Shown: one piece after another, positions 34,945-45,510 of the stretch | How positions within the stretch are numbered: the first letter of the stretch is position 1 | Layout of the letters: every line of letters starts with the position of its first letter | NCBI RefSeq assembly: GCF_013214165.1 | Contig: NZ_JABSSM010000002.1 | Span: 14,584 to 78,583 of the forward strand | From: Shewanella sp. | GTDB lineage: Bacteria; Pseudomonadota; Gammaproteobacteria; Enterobacterales; Shewanellaceae | Length of the DNA: 64,000 nt | Direction: 5' to 3' | Translations under genes and position numbers: made by a program | Notes under the pieces: model-generated | Seen by the model: only the letters and a program-made list of their open reading frames with translations | Database searches by the model: none | What the model was told of the DNA's origin: nothing

Positions 34945-37367
34945 TACGCCTTGTGCTCCGCAGCGACGCTATCTTCTATGGTTTGTCTGACAGATGAACG
35001 CAGCAAGCCATTGGCTCGCAGTCTAATTCGTTCGACTTCACCTCTCTTGTCGCTATCTAATATATAACCTAGCTCTTTTAGCTTGACACTCAGGGTGCCG
35101 TAGAGCTTCTTATCATAAAATTCAGGCGCCGTGATGCCATGGAGCGCACCCAGTCTCTGTGCCAATCTATGACTCTCGCGCTCAAGCTCGGAGCGCTCCA
35201 TCTTAGGGCAGACTGCCAACAGATTAAATATGATGGCATAACGTTGCATAGTCTCACTCACGGTGCCCGCAAGCAGTACCAGCTGGTTGACCTGACTCTC
35301 TACCGGCGAGAAACATCCGGATTCGGTCACTAGCCCCTGTGCAATAAAGAGATCCAGAACTTGGGTAACATGCGTTTCTATGTCCTCAATACCCATAAAC
35401 AACTCGGCTTTAAGTAAGGGGTAGAAATCTTTTACCGTAGCGACAATATCGTCTCTGGTGGCATGCTCATGCTGGGTCAAACAGCTGGCAATCAGCGAAG
35501 GAACAATCAAGAGATGAATGATATTGTTACGGTAATAGGTCATAGCCACAGCGAGGCTATCCTCTATGGAGATGATATCCCCTAGCGGATCGCTATCTAG
35601 CTTAAATTTCTTTAGCTCTAGACCTTGCTGTACCAGTATCTCGCCATTACCTTCGGGTACCGAGGTAAACTCGGTATAGGGCAGATCTTTGAGCAATTTT
35701 AAATACAGATCTAACTGCTTCTCAAGCTGTGAACGCTCCAAGGCATGTTGTTCTGAGGCCAGCAAGACCAGGCTTGTCAGAGTCACCGAACTCACCGCAG
35801 CAGCATCGTTAATATTTGTCATAACCCGATTAGCTAAGGAATTCACCACAGGTGTCAGCCACTTCGGCTTCTGCTCAGGATCTTTGGCTATCTCCTGCTT
35901 CCAACCGGGTATCTGCTGGTCCAGATAGGTATCTAGGGTGATGGGTTGACCAAAATTCACATAGCCTTGACCGAAGTTACCTAGCTTACGCAGCGCGCCA
36001 AAAAGCTGCCAAACAGACTCTTTCTTTTTCTTCTTGCCGCTGAGTTCTTTATGATAGGTGGCGACCTCCATCACATGATCATAACCTAGGTACACTGGCA
36101 CTAGAGTTACCGGCCTTTCCATACCACGCAGCACACTATTAAGTGTCATGGCGATCATGCCAGTCTTAGGTGCGAGCAGACGTCCGGTGCGCGAACGCCC
36201 ACCTTCGGTGAAATATTCTACCGCGTAACCTTTAGTGAACAACTGATCTAGATATTCACGAAACACCGCCGTATAGAGCTTGTTGCCCCTGAAACTACGG
36301 CGAATGAAGAAGGCTCCGCCACGGCGGAACATGGGCCCGGCAGGCCAGAAATTGAGGTTGATACCCGCGGCTATGTGCGGTGGGACCATGCCTTCATAAT
36401 AAAGAATATAAGACAATAGTAGGTAGTCCATATGACTTCGGTGACAAGGCACATAGATGATCTCATGACCATCATGATGTAGCTGCCTTACCTGCTCGGC
36501 ACCTTTTATATTGATGCCCTTGTAGAGCTTATTCCACAGCCAGGCCAAGAAACGCTCGGCGATGCGCACAAAGCTCTCGGAGTAATCAGCCGCGACTTCA
36601 TCGAGATACTCCATCGCCTTGGCTCTGGCCTCGACTTCGGAGATTTTCTTGCTCGAGGCTTCCTCCAGAATCGCCTTCTTCAGGGACTCTGAATTTAACA
36701 GATCTTGAAATAGCACCTGACGTTTAGGCAAAACAGGTCCAGTCATGACCTTACGTTGACGACTGAAGTGAACTCGAGCTACGCGGGCCAGTTTGTGAGC
36801 AATTCGTTTGTCGGTGCCGTGTTCATCGGCCATATAACGAATTGAGACGGCATTAGAAAATTGCACGAAATTATGTCGGCCCAGGAAAAGGATCATCAGG
36901 CATTTTCGCAGCCAGGTCGGATTCTGACGCTCAAGCACCGCCGCCTTCATGGTATCGTCCTCTTTACCTGGCGTCCGCCCCCAGTAGAGACTCACCGGCA
37001 CTAACTGTATGTCCAGCTCAGGCTTCTGCCTATGAACCTTGAGCAGATCCATAAAGCTATTTAAGAAGAACTCGTTGCTTTCTCTTTGACCAAATAGCGG
37101 CTTGGCACCTTCCAGACACACCACTCTGGGCGTGTGCTCACCATCGACAACCAGCTCATCATAGGGGCTTGGCAGTCCATACTTATTGGTGATTTCACTT
37201 AAGGAAGCTATGTCGCTGAGAGATTCAGTCTTCATCACATAAACCACAGGTTTATCTGGATCTAAGTTGAGATCGGCGAAGGGGTCATGGGGCACTACTA
37301 CTGTTTGTACCAGCTTTTTCTGAATCCAACGTAAGGATTGATACCAAAGAGAGTCTTTTTTTGACAT
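34944..37367 (-). CDS. plsB: Glycerol-3-phosphate O-acyltransferase (PlsB)
   Basis: 807 residues, as in E. coli PlsB. First step of phospholipid synthesis at the inner membrane. Acyltransferase motifs: block [16 protein letters not shown] (HX4D), block [18 protein letters not shown], block [17 protein letters not shown], block [14 protein letters not shown]-terminus [15 protein letters not shown] and the PlsB-type C-terminal half are present. It lies first in a two-gene unit with the permease. The long region behind its start (37368-37526) holds only its promoter and the end of the next leftward gene's hairpin. Confidence 0.96.
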   Translation of the reverse strand: MSKKDSLWYQSLRWIQKKLVQTVVVPHDPFADLNLDPDKPVVYVMKTESLSDIASLSEITNKYGLPSPYDELVVDGEHTPRVVCLEGAKPLFGQRESNEFFLNSFMDLLKVHRQKPELDIQLVPVSLYWGRTPGKEDDTMKAAVLERQNPTWLRKCLMILFLGRHNFVQFSNAVSIRYMADEHGTDKRIAHKLARVARVHFSRQRKVMTGPVLPKRQVLFQDLLNSESLKKAILEEASSKKISEVEARAKAMEYLDEVAADYSESFVRIAERFLAWLWNKLYKGINIKGAEQVRQLHHDGHEIIYVPCHRSHMDYLLLSYILYYEGMVPPHIAAGINLNFWPAGPMFRRGGAFFIRRSFRGNKLYTAVFREYLDQLFTKGYAVEYFTEGGRSRTGRLLAPKTGMIAMTLNSVLRGMERPVTLVPVYLGYDHVMEVATYHKELSGKKKKKESVWQLFGALRKLGNFGQGYVNFGQPITLDTYLDQQIPGWKQEIAKDPEQKPKWLTPVVNSLANRVMTNINDAAAVSSVTLTSLVLLASEQHALERSQLEKQLDLYLKLLKDLPYTEFTSVPEGNGEILVQQGLELKKFKLDSDPLGDIISIEDSLAVAMTYYRNNIIHLLIVPSLIASCLTQHEHATRDDIVATVKDFYPLLKAELFMGIEDIETHVTQVLDLFIAQGLVTESGCFSPVESQVNQLVLLAGTVSETMQRYAIIFNLLAVCPKMERSELERESHRLAQRLGALHGITAPEFYDKKLYGTLSVKLKELGYILDSDKRGEVERIRLRANGLLRSSVRQTIEDSVAAEHKA

Positions 37368-37480
37368 TTTTCTTATACAGTGTGAGTCTTCTTAATAACT
37401 GCATAGAATACCAGATAACTTATGGAACCCCAAAGTTGGCACCAATTAGATTAACAAACAGCTAACTTACACCTCGGTAG

Positions 37481-37508
37481 AGGCCTCCCTATTTGGATAG
37501 GAAAGCCT
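37481..37508 (-). terminator. Conserved hairpin after the first exported paralog
   Basis: AGGCCTCCCTAT and ATAGGAAAGCCT form a stem with a TTGG loop (G-U pairs allowed). A matching hairpin follows the second paralog at 40640-40671. No U-tract follows on the minus strand, so termination by itself is uncertain; an mRNA-stabilising role is an alternative. Confidence 0.5.
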
Positions 37509-37526
37509 TGCCTTTTACCTTATTGA

Positions 37527-39566
37527 CTAGTCTAGGTTATTAACTTCCATACTCTTTAAGTAGTTATCCTTCTCACCCACCATAGTCAAGTTATGCTCTC
37601 CTTCCTCCAGATACACAGTAAATCCTGTATACATGGAGAATTCCCCTTGGCTTGGCTCTACCGAGATAAATTCGAATGTAGAATAATGATTGTCATTGTT
37701 ACGGATAATAATCCAAAATTGTCCTGCGACCTGCGCAGCATTGGCGACCTCATAGGATAACTGGTAGTTACCCGCCTGGGGGATATACACGTCATACGCT
37801 GCACTGGCTCCTCCCTGAATAAGATAGATCAGATAGTCATCTTGGATCGCTAAGCTAGAGTCTGGGTCTGAGGATGAGTTATAGTCTATCGCTTCGACGA
37901 CGACCATGCCGGTCCGCACGAACTCCAACTTGGTCTTGGTCACTTCTCTATAGGCTTCTAACTCAGTGACCATGTTAGCGATATCCATCATCAGCGGATC
38001 GGCCGGATCATAGCCGAGTAAGCTCAAATCCTGCATCTTGGGGATGATGCTATAGTCGAGTAAAAAGTTGACCTGTGCTAGGCCATATTCAATGGCATCC
38101 TTTTCCAAGGGTTCTGCATTAGCAATATCCAAGTAGTGCATGGCGTTAGCTACTTCCAATCGGATAAATTCATGTTGGACCTCCAGATAGGCCTGACTGT
38201 CCTCGACGTCATTGCGCAAATACGTGTAGTGAATGGCGTCCACCTCGACGTTGTCGGCGTTAAGCTCTAGGAACAGCAGTCCTTCATCCCATTCCAGCTC
38301 TACCGAACGGGTATTACTTGACTGTGGCTGACCATCACTGGATGCAGGCAGCGTCACGCTGTAGACAAGCTCGTCGGTCAGTGGGTTAAACACTGTCACT
38401 TGCTGCTCTTCGCTGTTGGTGAAGCGAAAGCTAAGAGAATAAGTCCCCGTCTTAGGGATATATAGCTGGTAGTTGGCCTGGCCACTTTCGCCTAGCATCA
38501 GGCCACGATCTTCGGTAACTGTGGCATTGTTAGTGAAGTCGGAGTAATAAATTTCACCATAGTGATAGACAGAATTTGCGCGTATCAACCAACGGGGATC
38601 CTGCCATTGGCTGAGGATATAGTCACTGCTATAGACGTTGCCATTGTAGAACTCAGGGTGGCTAGAGATCTCCGCCTTACTGCTATCTTTCGATCTCTGC
38701 CACAAGAAAAATTCGTACATGTCCGCTACTGCACGGTCCGTGAGTGCGTCTAAGCGAGATTCAATTTCTGACCTAAGATATACAGGTTGTTCGTATTGAG
38801 AATTGAGCAGATTATCTACGGTGTAAGTGTTCTTGATATGGTAGCGATCGTCCTTTTTCAGGTACTTGACGTGACTGCCGCCCTTGGTCTTGGCCAAGGT
38901 GATGCCAAAGTCCTTGTTGTTCGCCTTAGCCGGTAGCACTAGGCTCTCGATAAGCTGACTAGCATCGGCGTTATAGAACTCCAGTACCATGTTTTGAACA
39001 CTACCATTCACTGGAATATGAATGTTCTCCAGGTTCTTTAGCTTGTAGGTGGTAGGCTTGTTGGCGGAGAATTCCGCATAGACCTTAACCTGAAACAGCA
39101 CATCGTCAGTTGTACTTCGCAGATATCCATCGAACTTGCCATTGGTGTTGTAAGCATCGAAGGCAGAAATAGAGAAGGCGTTGTTATCGAAGTGTGGCGG
39201 CAGGTAGGTCAGGTACTCTATGTAACCGCCGTTTTCGATACTGGCTTCATTCAAAAAGTCACTTAGGGGTTTTAAGAGTCCTTCCATAACCATGCCGATC
39301 ACAGATATTAAGCCGGGCCCTCCGCTTAAGCCAAAGTTGAAAGGCAGAGTGCTCAGGAGTATCCGCCAGGATCCGCTGATTGAGTCTTCTATTATATCAT
39401 TTGATGTTTGCGTCTGTAACGGCGGTATTGGGGTGCCATGGTCAATATCGGAATAGATATCATCTGCGGCGCTGGCCTGCATAGATATTGCTGCCAAGCT
39501 ACCGGCAAATAAGGCGGCGCGTAAAGGGGTTCTCAGTCTGTTTTTCATCTTGATATTCCTTTTCAT
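37527..39566 (-). CDS. Large exported protein of unknown function, paralog A (two beta-sandwich modules)
   Basis: 679 residues. MKRNIK and MKNRLR (six codons on, behind AAGGAATATCAAG) are both usable starts; the signal peptide is RTPLRAALFAGSLAAISMQA with cleavage after ASA. Two similar modules resemble carbohydrate-binding jelly rolls of the CBM6/35 kind: about 350-440 (YQLYIPKTGTYSLSFRFTNS, ending LLFLELNADNVEVDAIHY) and about 570-675 (AAYDVYIPQAGNYQLSYEVA, ending in a GFTVYLEEGEHNL strand). A helical stretch sits between them (about 445-545). I do not recognise a catalytic domain. Paralog B follows the same plan, with strongest identity in the first 60 and 330-440 residues. Secreted or periplasmic; binding of glycans is an inference from the modules. 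Confidence 0.6.
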   Translation of the reverse strand: MKRNIKMKNRLRTPLRAALFAGSLAAISMQASAADDIYSDIDHGTPIPPLQTQTSNDIIEDSISGSWRILLSTLPFNFGLSGGPGLISVIGMVMEGLLKPLSDFLNEASIENGGYIEYLTYLPPHFDNNAFSISAFDAYNTNGKFDGYLRSTTDDVLFQVKVYAEFSANKPTTYKLKNLENIHIPVNGSVQNMVLEFYNADASQLIESLVLPAKANNKDFGITLAKTKGGSHVKYLKKDDRYHIKNTYTVDNLLNSQYEQPVYLRSEIESRLDALTDRAVADMYEFFLWQRSKDSSKAEISSHPEFYNGNVYSSDYILSQWQDPRWLIRANSVYHYGEIYYSDFTNNATVTEDRGLMLGESGQANYQLYIPKTGTYSLSFRFTNSEEQQVTVFNPLTDELVYSVTLPASSDGQPQSSNTRSVELEWDEGLLFLELNADNVEVDAIHYTYLRNDVEDSQAYLEVQHEFIRLEVANAMHYLDIANAEPLEKDAIEYGLAQVNFLLDYSIIPKMQDLSLLGYDPADPLMMDIANMVTELEAYREVTKTKLEFVRTGMVVVEAIDYNSSSDPDSSLAIQDDYLIYLIQGGASAAYDVYIPQAGNYQLSYEVANAAQVAGQFWIIIRNNDNHYSTFEFISVEPSQGEFSMYTGFTVYLEEGEHNLTMVGEKDNYLKSMEVNNLD

Positions 39567-39853
39567 GGGTATTCCTTTCTAGAATAGATTTCGTTTGAAT
39601 TTACACCCTCAATTTATTGCTGAGCTTGGTTATCCAACGAGCCTCCTTTAATCACTCAACTTCTTGAACCTGTATGGACCGATTGCCCCTATGCTCAGTA
39701 TTGAGCAGCGAGAACTGTCGGTATTTTAGTGAAGCTAATAGTCAGTGTTAACTTAAATTAAAACTTATTTACATTTAACTTAAGTCACACTATTTAAAAT
39801 ACTCTTAGCCGTCAAATAAAAACACAATAAAGATACAAATTGAATCACGTGTT
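39567..39853. repeat. Duplicated 287-bp leader of paralog A
   Basis: This upstream segment matches 42696-42982 ahead of paralog B from the start codon to GATACAAATTGAATCA, with high identity in the first ~170 bp and equal total length. It contains TGCTCAGTATTGAGCA (39692-39707), a perfect 6-4-6 palindrome kept in both copies about 130 bp from the start, a candidate operator. Confidence 0.8.
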
Positions 39854-40639
39854 GATTGGGGATAGGGGGGAGCAATATAATATAAACCGATTAATAAAGT
39901 ATGGTTAAATGAAACTAAAATCTTGACATCACAAGTTCTCAAGCGAAACAATGTACTCAATTGATATTGCATAAATTATATTAGATTGATTATTAATAGG
40001 TGGCAACTCAAAGTTACTCAGAACTTATAACACTAACTTTATGAATTAAGATTTATTGACCAAACTTTAAAATACGTTATATGCAAGCAATCTAGCCATA
40101 GGCCTTTGTTTTTTATGGGAATGTAATACCTGTAATTCTAAATGAATAGCCGGCAACCAAAGTTACAAACTCATAAAACCTGACTCCAACCCAACATTAA
40201 AAGTATCAAGTAAAATGATAATCGATTGATTATCGTTAACTTGAAGTAACCTAGGTCCAGCCACCACCTAATATCTTCACATTATAAATTATATGGAAGT
40301 ATCTTATTTAACAATAATACAAGTTAACTATTCAGACATAGCATTCAGTTAAACAACTTCAACCTATTACTGATTTCAGACATATGTAACTAGGCGATGT
40401 TAAATTGTGATGACCATTACTCATATAAGCCACCATGAGTCATTCACATTGTTTATATTATTTCTGATAATGATAAAATCATGGTGATTGCCGATAGATG
40501 CTTTGGTGTTACGAGGTTATTTTATTTAATTAAACGTGTGTTTATTATTGATGATAGCTTATATGCTGTTACGAAAGAAACAGATTACCCTCCCTAGCTA
40601 ATTCACTCGGGAGGGACAATCCGTACATTTCGCTGAAAT
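39854..40639. other. Long AT-rich intergenic region between the paralogs
   Basis: About 790 bp without a credible gene on either strand. Noted are a palindrome GATAATC-GATT-GATTATC at 40217-40234 and TGATAATGATAAAATCA near 40465-40481, both with Fur-box flavour, but not placed next to a start codon. Otherwise low-complexity AT-rich DNA. Confidence 0.45.
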
Positions 40640-40671
40640 AGGCCTTTCTATTTGGATAGGATAGAAAGCCT
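40640..40671 (-). terminator. Conserved hairpin after the second exported paralog
   Basis: AGGCCTTTCTAT and ATAGAAAGCCT pair around TTGGATAGG. Same position and loop sequence as 37481-37508, and the flanking TTGCCTTTACCTTATTGACT is shared, so the 3' end was duplicated with the gene. Confidence 0.5.
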
Positions 40672-40688
40672 TGCCTTTACCTTATTGA

Positions 40689-42695
40689 CTAGTCTAGATA
40701 ATGCAGCTCTATATTATCTAGATCGAACTCGGCAGCATAACCATACAATTGGAACCCTGCCTCACCTTCATCTAGATATATGGTAAAGCCTGCCTGCAGA
40801 GAGAATTCCCCTTGACTGGGCGCTATGGCTACATCATCTTGATATTGGAAGTTTACCCTGATGCTGAAGCCATCTCCGTCGAGCTGATTATCTTTGGCGA
40901 CGCGGTAGTAGAATTGGTAGTTACCCGCCTTGGGGATGTGCACATCATAGCCTGCAACAGGCATCGCACCATCGAGTCCGAAGCGCAAGAAGTCACCTTT
41001 GTCCTCTGTGTTATAGCTTTCGGCGTAGTCTTCCGCTTCGATGGAGACGGTACCTGTCCGTACGAACTGCAGGTTGGTCCTGGTGCGTTTTATACTCTTC
41101 TCTAACGCCATGACTCTGTCGCTGATATCCAACATCAGAGGATCGGCCAGATCATAGCCGAGTACGGTCAAATCGTTAATACCTGGAATGATACTCTCGT
41201 CGAGTAGCCAGTTGGCCTGCGCTAGCCCATATTCAATCGACTCCTCATGCAAAGGCGTGGCATTACCTTCATCCATATAGAACCCGGCGTTGATGACTTC
41301 TCTTCGAATAAAGTCGTGTCGGGCCTCTAGATAAGCCTGACTGTTCTCGGCATCATTGCGCAGAAACTTGTAATAAATGCCGTCCACCTCGACGTTGTCG
41401 GCGTTAAGCTCTAGGAACAGCAGTCCTTTCTCAAGCTCCAGCTCGACCTGACGGGTATCACTTGCCTGTGGCTGACCATCGCCAGATGCCGGCAGCGTCA
41501 CGCTGTAGACAAGCTCCTCGGTCATCGGGTTAAACACTGTCACTTGCTGCTCTTCACTGTTGGTGAAGTGGAAACTAAAACCGTAAGTTCCCGCTTTGGG
41601 AATATAGAGTTGGTAGTTAGCCTGGCCACCTTCGCCTAGCATCAGGCCACGATCTTCGGTGACACTGGCATTGCTGATGAAGTCGGAGTAATAAACTTCA
41701 CCATAGTTGTAGACCGAATTACCACGTATCTGCCAACTGGGATCCTGCCAGAGGCTGAGTATGTAGTTAGCGTCATAGACGTTGCCATTGTAGTACTCAG
41801 GATGGCTGGAGAGCTCCGACTTGTTGCTAGCTTTTGCATTCATCCACACGAAATGCTCAAACGAGGCCGCTCGCCAAGGATCCATGCCGGCTAGTCGCTT
41901 CTCCACTGTGTCCCGATCTGATGCCAAATATTCAAATAGGGGATCGAGCAGTTTTTCGATGGTGTATAGGTTGGTGATATGGTGGCGCGTTTCCTTTTTC
42001 AGATAATAGATGTTGCTGCCATTCTTGGTCTTGGCCAAGGTGATGCCAAAATCCTTGTTGTTTGTCTTTGCCGGCAGCACTAGACTCTCGATAAGTTGAC
42101 TTCCATCGGCATTATAGAACTCCAATACCATGTTCTGGATAGTGCCACTGACGGGGAAATGGAGGTTTTCCAGGTTCTTGAGCTTATAAGTAGTAGGCTG
42201 GTTAGCGGAGAATTCTGGATAGACCTTGACTTGGAACAGCACATCGTCGGTTTCGCTTTTCAGCTCGCCAGTGAACTTGCCTGTGGTGTTGTACACGTCG
42301 TAGACAGAGATGGAGAAGGCGTTGTTATTGAAATTGGGCGGCAGGTAGGTCAAGAACTCTAAGTGGTCGCCGTTTACGATAGAAATTTCGATAAGCAGAT
42401 TGGTCAGCGGAACTAAGAGAGCTTCAAGAATTCCAGCCACTGAAGTTAATAAGCCTGGCGCCTTGCCTGCATTAAAGGTGAAAGGCAGTGATTTTTTAAG
42501 TACCTTCCACACTCCACCCACACCATCCTCTATTATTTGCGTCTGTAACGGCGGTATTGGGGTGCCATGGTCAATATCGGAATAGATATCATCTGCGGCG
42601 CTGACCTGCATAGATATTGCTGCCAAGGTGCCGGCAAAAAAGGCGGCGCGCAAAGGGGTTTTCAGTCTGTTTTTCATCTTGATATTCCTTTTCAT
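40689..42695 (-). CDS. Large exported protein of unknown function, paralog B
   Basis: 668 residues. Same start and signal peptide as paralog A with few changes (KNRLKTPLRAAFFAGTLAAI, cleavage after VSA). The jelly-roll-like modules are conserved (YQLYIPKAGTYGFSFHFTNS; AGYDVHIPKAGNYQFYYRVA). The middle (about 265-310) and the C-terminal module are more diverged than the signal and the first module. No catalytic motif recognised. It is transcribed from its own duplicated leader, 994 bp ahead of the paralog A hairpin region. The pair probably arose by tandem duplication of a ~2.4-kb unit including leader, gene and 3' hairpin. Confidence 0.6.
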   Translation of the reverse strand: MKRNIKMKNRLKTPLRAAFFAGTLAAISMQVSAADDIYSDIDHGTPIPPLQTQIIEDGVGGVWKVLKKSLPFTFNAGKAPGLLTSVAGILEALLVPLTNLLIEISIVNGDHLEFLTYLPPNFNNNAFSISVYDVYNTTGKFTGELKSETDDVLFQVKVYPEFSANQPTTYKLKNLENLHFPVSGTIQNMVLEFYNADGSQLIESLVLPAKTNNKDFGITLAKTKNGSNIYYLKKETRHHITNLYTIEKLLDPLFEYLASDRDTVEKRLAGMDPWRAASFEHFVWMNAKASNKSELSSHPEYYNGNVYDANYILSLWQDPSWQIRGNSVYNYGEVYYSDFISNASVTEDRGLMLGEGGQANYQLYIPKAGTYGFSFHFTNSEEQQVTVFNPMTEELVYSVTLPASGDGQPQASDTRQVELELEKGLLFLELNADNVEVDGIYYKFLRNDAENSQAYLEARHDFIRREVINAGFYMDEGNATPLHEESIEYGLAQANWLLDESIIPGINDLTVLGYDLADPLMLDISDRVMALEKSIKRTRTNLQFVRTGTVSIEAEDYAESYNTEDKGDFLRFGLDGAMPVAGYDVHIPKAGNYQFYYRVAKDNQLDGDGFSIRVNFQYQDDVAIAPSQGEFSLQAGFTIYLDEGEAGFQLYGYAAEFDLDNIELHYLD

Positions 42696-42982
42696 GGGTA
42701 TTCCTTTCTAGAATAGATTTCGTTTGAATTTACACCCTCAATTTATTGCTGAGCTTGGTTATCCAACAAGTTTCCTTTCATCGCTCAGCTTCTTGAACTT
42801 GTATGGAGCGATTGACCCTATGCTCAGTATTGAGCAGCGAGAACTATCGGTTATTTTAGTGAACTAACTTTAGCCTCAACTTAAAATAAATAGTTATTTA
42901 CATTTTGATAAAGCAAAACTATTAAAAAATAACTTAACCGTCAAATAAAAACACCGCTGCGATACAAATTGAATCATATGTT
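42696..42982. repeat. Duplicated 287-bp leader of paralog B
   Basis: Partner of 39567-39853. The palindrome TGCTCAGTATTGAGCA is at 42821-42836, at the same distance from the start as in copy A. Identity falls off beyond ~170 bp but length is kept. Confidence 0.8.
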
Positions 42983-43871
42983 AACAGCGGAAGGGCCTAA
43001 AGGTATTAAATAACGAGGTTAATAAATGACAATGAAATAAATAAAAACTGTCGGCCAGCAAGTATTTCAAGCGGAATGACAAACAGACTTGTTATTACCC
43101 TACCTAACTTTATAACTAACAACTAATAGGTGTGACTTCACAAATGTTCCTAACTGTAACCATGCACAATGCAGCTAAACTTATTAAATTCTATTTAAAA
43201 TGGAGTTCAGATTAACTATATACTAGTGTTTTTTAGATCTAGCATTTACATACAGTTTCATCTTATATGATTCTACATACATGCTACAGCCTGAAAAGCA
43301 GTCGCTACATGCTCATTAAAACTCACCATAAAACATTAAAACACCTATTAAACCAACGTGATACAGTAAAACTCTAGAGCAGCAACATAAAACAATGACG
43401 TGACACTAGGCCGCGGCACCACTCGATATGTTAATTGCAGATCATGATAAAGCAGGAACATATTCACAATCATATAAATTAGCTATTTGGGCTATGCATG
43501 CATGAAAAGTAACTCAAGATCTTTCGAGTGTCAGACATGATGAGATTGAACAAAATTCGATAATGATTATGGTTACGACATAGAAGTTAGCAGGGATATA
43601 ATTTATTAAGACATGAATTTAACATTACCCTTAACATTATTTCTAAAATCTTAACTGGACTCTTACGTAAATAAAATAATAAGAAGTAATACTAGTAAGT
43701 CATACTCAAACCCTCTATTTAAGCAAGGCTATTCTTACTATTTATTTATGATTTATTTATAATTTATTTATGATTTACTACATATTACTACCAAGAATAA
43801 GAAGAAAGTAGGCACAGAGGCAGCCACGAGCCTAACAATAAGCTTGGTTAATCCTTGCACTGACCGGGTTA
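42983..43871. other. Long AT-rich region between paralog B and lexA
   Basis: About 890 bp with no credible gene. At 43741-43773 three 11-bp units (TTTATTTATGA, TTTATTTATAA, TTTATTTATGA) repeat in helical phase, which would give curved DNA about 140 bp ahead of lexA. Nothing else identified. Confidence 0.45.
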
Positions 43872-43887
43872 CTGTATATACTAACAG
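43872..43887. promoter_or_regulatory. SOS (LexA) box 1
   Basis: CTGTATATACTAACAG fits CTGT-N8-ACAG and lies 28 bp before the lexA ATG. Confidence 0.93.
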
Positions 43888-43890
43888 TAA

Positions 43891-43906
43891 CTGTATAAAA
43901 AGACAG
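43891..43906. promoter_or_regulatory. SOS (LexA) box 2
   Basis: CTGTATAAAAAGACAG fits CTGT-N8-ACAG, 3 bp after box 1, giving the double-operator arrangement typical of autoregulated lexA. Confidence 0.92.
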
Positions 43907-43914
43907 GATTCATC

Positions 43915-44532
43915 ATGAGACCTTTGACACCAAGACAAGCCGAGATCCTAGAACTCATCAAGCGTAATATTTCCGATACTGGGATGCCTCCGACTCGAGC
44001 CGAAATTGCTAAGCGCCTAGGTTTCAAGAGCGCTAATGCTGCAGAAGAGCATCTTAAGGCACTGGCCAAGAAAGGTCGCATCGAGATCATTCCCGGTACA
44101 TCCCGTGGCATCCGACTCACCCAAGCTGCGGAGCCAGAAGATTTAGGCTTACCATTGATCGGCCAGGTTGCCGCAGGTGAGCCCATCCTCGCCCAGGAAC
44201 ATATAGAACAACATTATAAGGTCGACCCAAGCATGTTTCGTCCCTGTGCCGACTTTCTACTTAGGGTACGCGGCGACAGCATGAAAAATATCGGCATCCT
44301 AGAGGGTGATCTACTCGCAGTACATAAGATTTCACAAGCTAAGAATGGTCAAATTGTTGTGGCTAGAGTGGAAGACGATGTCACAGTAAAACGCTTCGAG
44401 AAAAAGGGCAGCATGGTTTATCTCCATGCTGAAAATGAAGATTATGCACCGATAGTGGTCGATCTCACCAGTCAGAGCCTGAGTATCGAGGGTCTGGCAG
44501 TCGGCGTGATCCGTAACGGCAAATGGCAATAG
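43915..44532 (+). CDS. lexA: LexA repressor
   Basis: 205 residues. N-terminal winged HTH ([40 protein letters not shown]), the self-cleavage bond Ala87-Gly88 in QVAAGEP, and the Ser122/Lys159 dyad (RGDSMKN; TVKRFEK). It represses the SOS genes and is inactivated by RecA filaments. Two SOS boxes lie directly upstream. The sulA gene follows after 32 bp. Confidence 0.97.
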   Translation: MRPLTPRQAEILELIKRNISDTGMPPTRAEIAKRLGFKSANAAEEHLKALAKKGRIEIIPGTSRGIRLTQAAEPEDLGLPLIGQVAAGEPILAQEHIEQHYKVDPSMFRPCADFLLRVRGDSMKNIGILEGDLLAVHKISQAKNGQIVVARVEDDVTVKRFEKKGSMVYLHAENEDYAPIVVDLTSQSLSIEGLAVGVIRNGKWQ

Positions 44533-44564
44533 ATAAAATCCCACATAGGCGAAGGAGCTTGGTA

Positions 44565-45077
44565 ATGAAAAATTTAATCGGCAATAGCCCTAGACACCCA
44601 GGTTTATGGACCAATCCCCTTGACCAATCGTCCATCGCCCAAGAGTGTGGCAGTATCACCACAGTAAGTACCCAGACTCAGGGACGGGTGGAACTGAAAA
44701 AGGTGAGTAATCGGCTCGCCACATTGAGCCATCAGGGGCAATGGATCGTATTGATCAGTCCTCCCAACATCGGCTACAAGCAGATGTTAACCGAAGCCGG
44801 TGTTAGGATGGACCGCGTCCTCTTGGTTCATGCTAAAGACGAAGTCGAAACCTTATGGGCCATGGAAAAAGCACTCATAAGTGGTACATCCAGTGCTGTG
44901 ATCTGCTGGACTCAGGTCTTAGATTCCCGTGATAACCGCCGACTCAGACTGGTAGAAAAGAGCGCTCGCGCCCTTGGCGTTGTCATCGAAGATGCGAATA
45001 GTCACTTACATGCTAAAGCCCATAGCCATACCGATACTCACTTCAGCCAGGCCTGTTTATTTGGCTCTCTGCACTAA
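44565..45077 (+). CDS. sulA: SOS cell division inhibitor SulA
   Basis: 170 residues from ATG 44565 (GGCGAAGGAGCTTGGTA precedes it); a longer frame starting at 44523 overlaps lexA and is less likely. The SulA-type region is visible (ELKKVSNRLATLSHQGQWIV, then LISPPNIGYKQMLTEAGVRM and VICWTQVLDSRDNRRLRLVE). SulA binds FtsZ and blocks division during SOS. The lexA-sulA order is usual in Shewanella and Pseudomonas-type genomes and puts sulA under the same SOS boxes. Confidence 0.88.
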   Translation: MKNLIGNSPRHPGLWTNPLDQSSIAQECGSITTVSTQTQGRVELKKVSNRLATLSHQGQWIVLISPPNIGYKQMLTEAGVRMDRVLLVHAKDEVETLWAMEKALISGTSSAVICWTQVLDSRDNRRLRLVEKSARALGVVIEDANSHLHAKAHSHTDTHFSQACLFGSLH

Positions 45078-45113
45078 TTTCCTGTCTATTTAACGAATTG
45101 AAAATGATTATTT

Positions 45114-45136
45114 AAGTCCCGCAAGGGACTTTTTTG
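45114..45136 (+). terminator. Rho-independent terminator after lexA-sulA
   Basis: AAGTCCC-GCAA-GGGACTT followed by TTTTG; short but perfect stem. Confidence 0.85.
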
Positions 45137-45510
45137 TAGCTGATTTTTATTCGAATTATTTAAAAAATTCATTAAAAGTGATCTTGATCAATATTTCAAC
45201 ACCAAGTAAGTTAGAGATATAACAACGATAATTTGTTATATCCAAACGATTTAGTAGTCGGCGTAGTAAAGCCCTGCCATATGTGGAAGGCCAGATGTTT
45301 ACCTCGCTGAAATCGGTACTGATATATTCAGCCGTAGGTGCGAGTGTGGTTAACTCTGGTAGATAAGTGACTGCCAAACTAAAATAACAAGTGAACCGCC
45401 ACTGCACTTTGAAGTCATCGTTGCTTTTTTGGGAACTGAAGAGTTTGCATAGAGCAGAGACTTACTGTGTGACTCTTCTTTGTCTTAATTTTTGACAGAG
45501 GAGAAGTCTA
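45137..45510. promoter_or_regulatory. Upstream region of the cox operon
   Basis: About 370 bp with no supported gene; an 83-codon minus-strand frame (45156-45407) looks random. GTGATCTTGATCAA at 45178-45191 matches the FNR consensus in nine of ten defined bases (CRP also possible), 320 bp before coxB. The promoter for the oxidase operon should lie further right. Confidence 0.4.

Noticed and set aside
45156-45407. Minus-strand 83-codon frame before coxB
   Set aside because: No ribosome site, atypical composition, and it covers the expected cox promoter region with the FNR-like box.
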